A stretch of 13,890 nucleotides of DNA from PGZG01 sp040235405. GTDB taxonomy: Bacteria > Pseudomonadota > Gammaproteobacteria > Pseudomonadales > Alcanivoracaceae. The notes under the pieces were generated by a model that was given only the letters and a program-made list of their open reading frames with translations, had not been told where the DNA came from and made no database searches. A program made the position numbers and the translations under genes. The stretch covers positions 1 through 13,890 of the forward strand of contig JBECKT010000131.1 of the NCBI GenBank assembly GCA_040235405.1. Direction: 5' to 3'. Below are positions 13,695 through 13,890 of the stretch, in pieces (position 1 is the stretch's first letter; each line of letters opens with the position of its first letter).

Positions 13695-13890
13695 ATGGGT
13701 TTGTTTGAGCGTTATCTGACTGTCTGGGTGGGCCTGTGCATTGCTGCCGGTGTCGGCCTTGGCCTGTTGTTGCCGGACGTATTCGCGGTGATTGCCGGCA
13801 TCGAATATGCCCACGTCAATCTGGTGGTGGCGGTGCTGATCTGGGCGATGATTTTCCCGATGATGGTGCAAGTGGATTTCGCCGCCATCA
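13695..13890 (+). CDS. acr3: arsenite efflux permease, ACR3 family (N-terminal part)
   Basis: The gene starts at 13695 and runs off the window, giving the first 65 residues (full proteins are about 330-350). GGAG at 13682-13685 lies nine bases before the ATG. The visible part begins MGLFERYLTVWVGLCIAAGV and continues with a hydrophobic first helix, a short loop and a second hydrophobic stretch, NLVVAVLIWAMIFPMMVQVD. This matches the start of Acr3 transporters (bile acid:sodium symporter superfamily), which expel arsenite across the inner membrane using the membrane potential. Context after arsR and arsC agrees. It is separated from arsC by 163 bases filled with two REP pairs. It is not the 12-helix ArsB type, judging by this opening. 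Confidence 0.9.
   Translation, partial: MGLFERYLTVWVGLCIAAGVGLGLLLPDVFAVIAGIEYAHVNLVVAVLIWAMIFPMMVQVDFAAI

Overview
The window looks like part of a gammaproteobacterial chromosome. It is moderately GC-rich, with PstS, PstC, PstA, PstB, PhoU and YciA proteins of gammaproteobacterial type and many short palindromes with a GTAGGAGC head, like the REP/BIME elements of pseudomonads and relatives. I cannot name the genus from sequence alone; a Pseudomonadales/Oceanospirillales-type marine or soil bacterium fits. No tRNA, rRNA, CRISPR array, insertion sequence or phage gene was seen. Almost all of the window is coding, and the gaps are mostly filled by REP pairs.

Layout. (1) 1-222: C-terminal end of a probable HipA-family kinase/toxin. 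(2) 273-701: small lipoprotein resembling the LprI domain. (3) 775-1530: class II aldolase/adducin-family enzyme. (4) 4833 down to 1607, minus strand: a tightly packed run of TRAP small permease, TRAP large permease, YciA-type acyl-CoA thioesterase and a periplasmic family-3-like binding protein, with overlapping or nearly touching ends. (5) 6722 down to 4938, minus strand: a membrane sensory protein with a duplicated HBM-like periplasmic domain, HAMP, GAF and a C-terminal coiled coil, but no kinase, cyclase or chemotaxis output domain. (6) 7051-12553, plus strand: the complete phosphate operon pstS-pstC-pstA-pstB-phoU, preceded by a convincing PHO box and closed by a strong intrinsic terminator. 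(7) 12706-13890, plus strand: arsenic resistance operon arsR-arsC-acr3, with acr3 cut by the window edge.

How the parts work together. Pst is the high-affinity phosphate importer, and PhoU connects its state to the PhoR/PhoB regulon, whose regulators are not in this window. Arsenate enters cells through phosphate transporters, so an arsenate reductase and arsenite exporter next door make functional sense. The TRAP permease pair probably imports an organic acid but has no DctP-type binding protein beside it.

The most unusual layer is the repeats. Six REP pairs (12 palindromes) sit between genes. Their stems fall into three sequence classes that differ by paired changes. In two genes the GTAG head of the REP supplies the stop codon. 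One REP carries a T-run and lies upstream of arsR, and one pair is tandemly duplicated between arsC and acr3 with identical arms and diverged loops.
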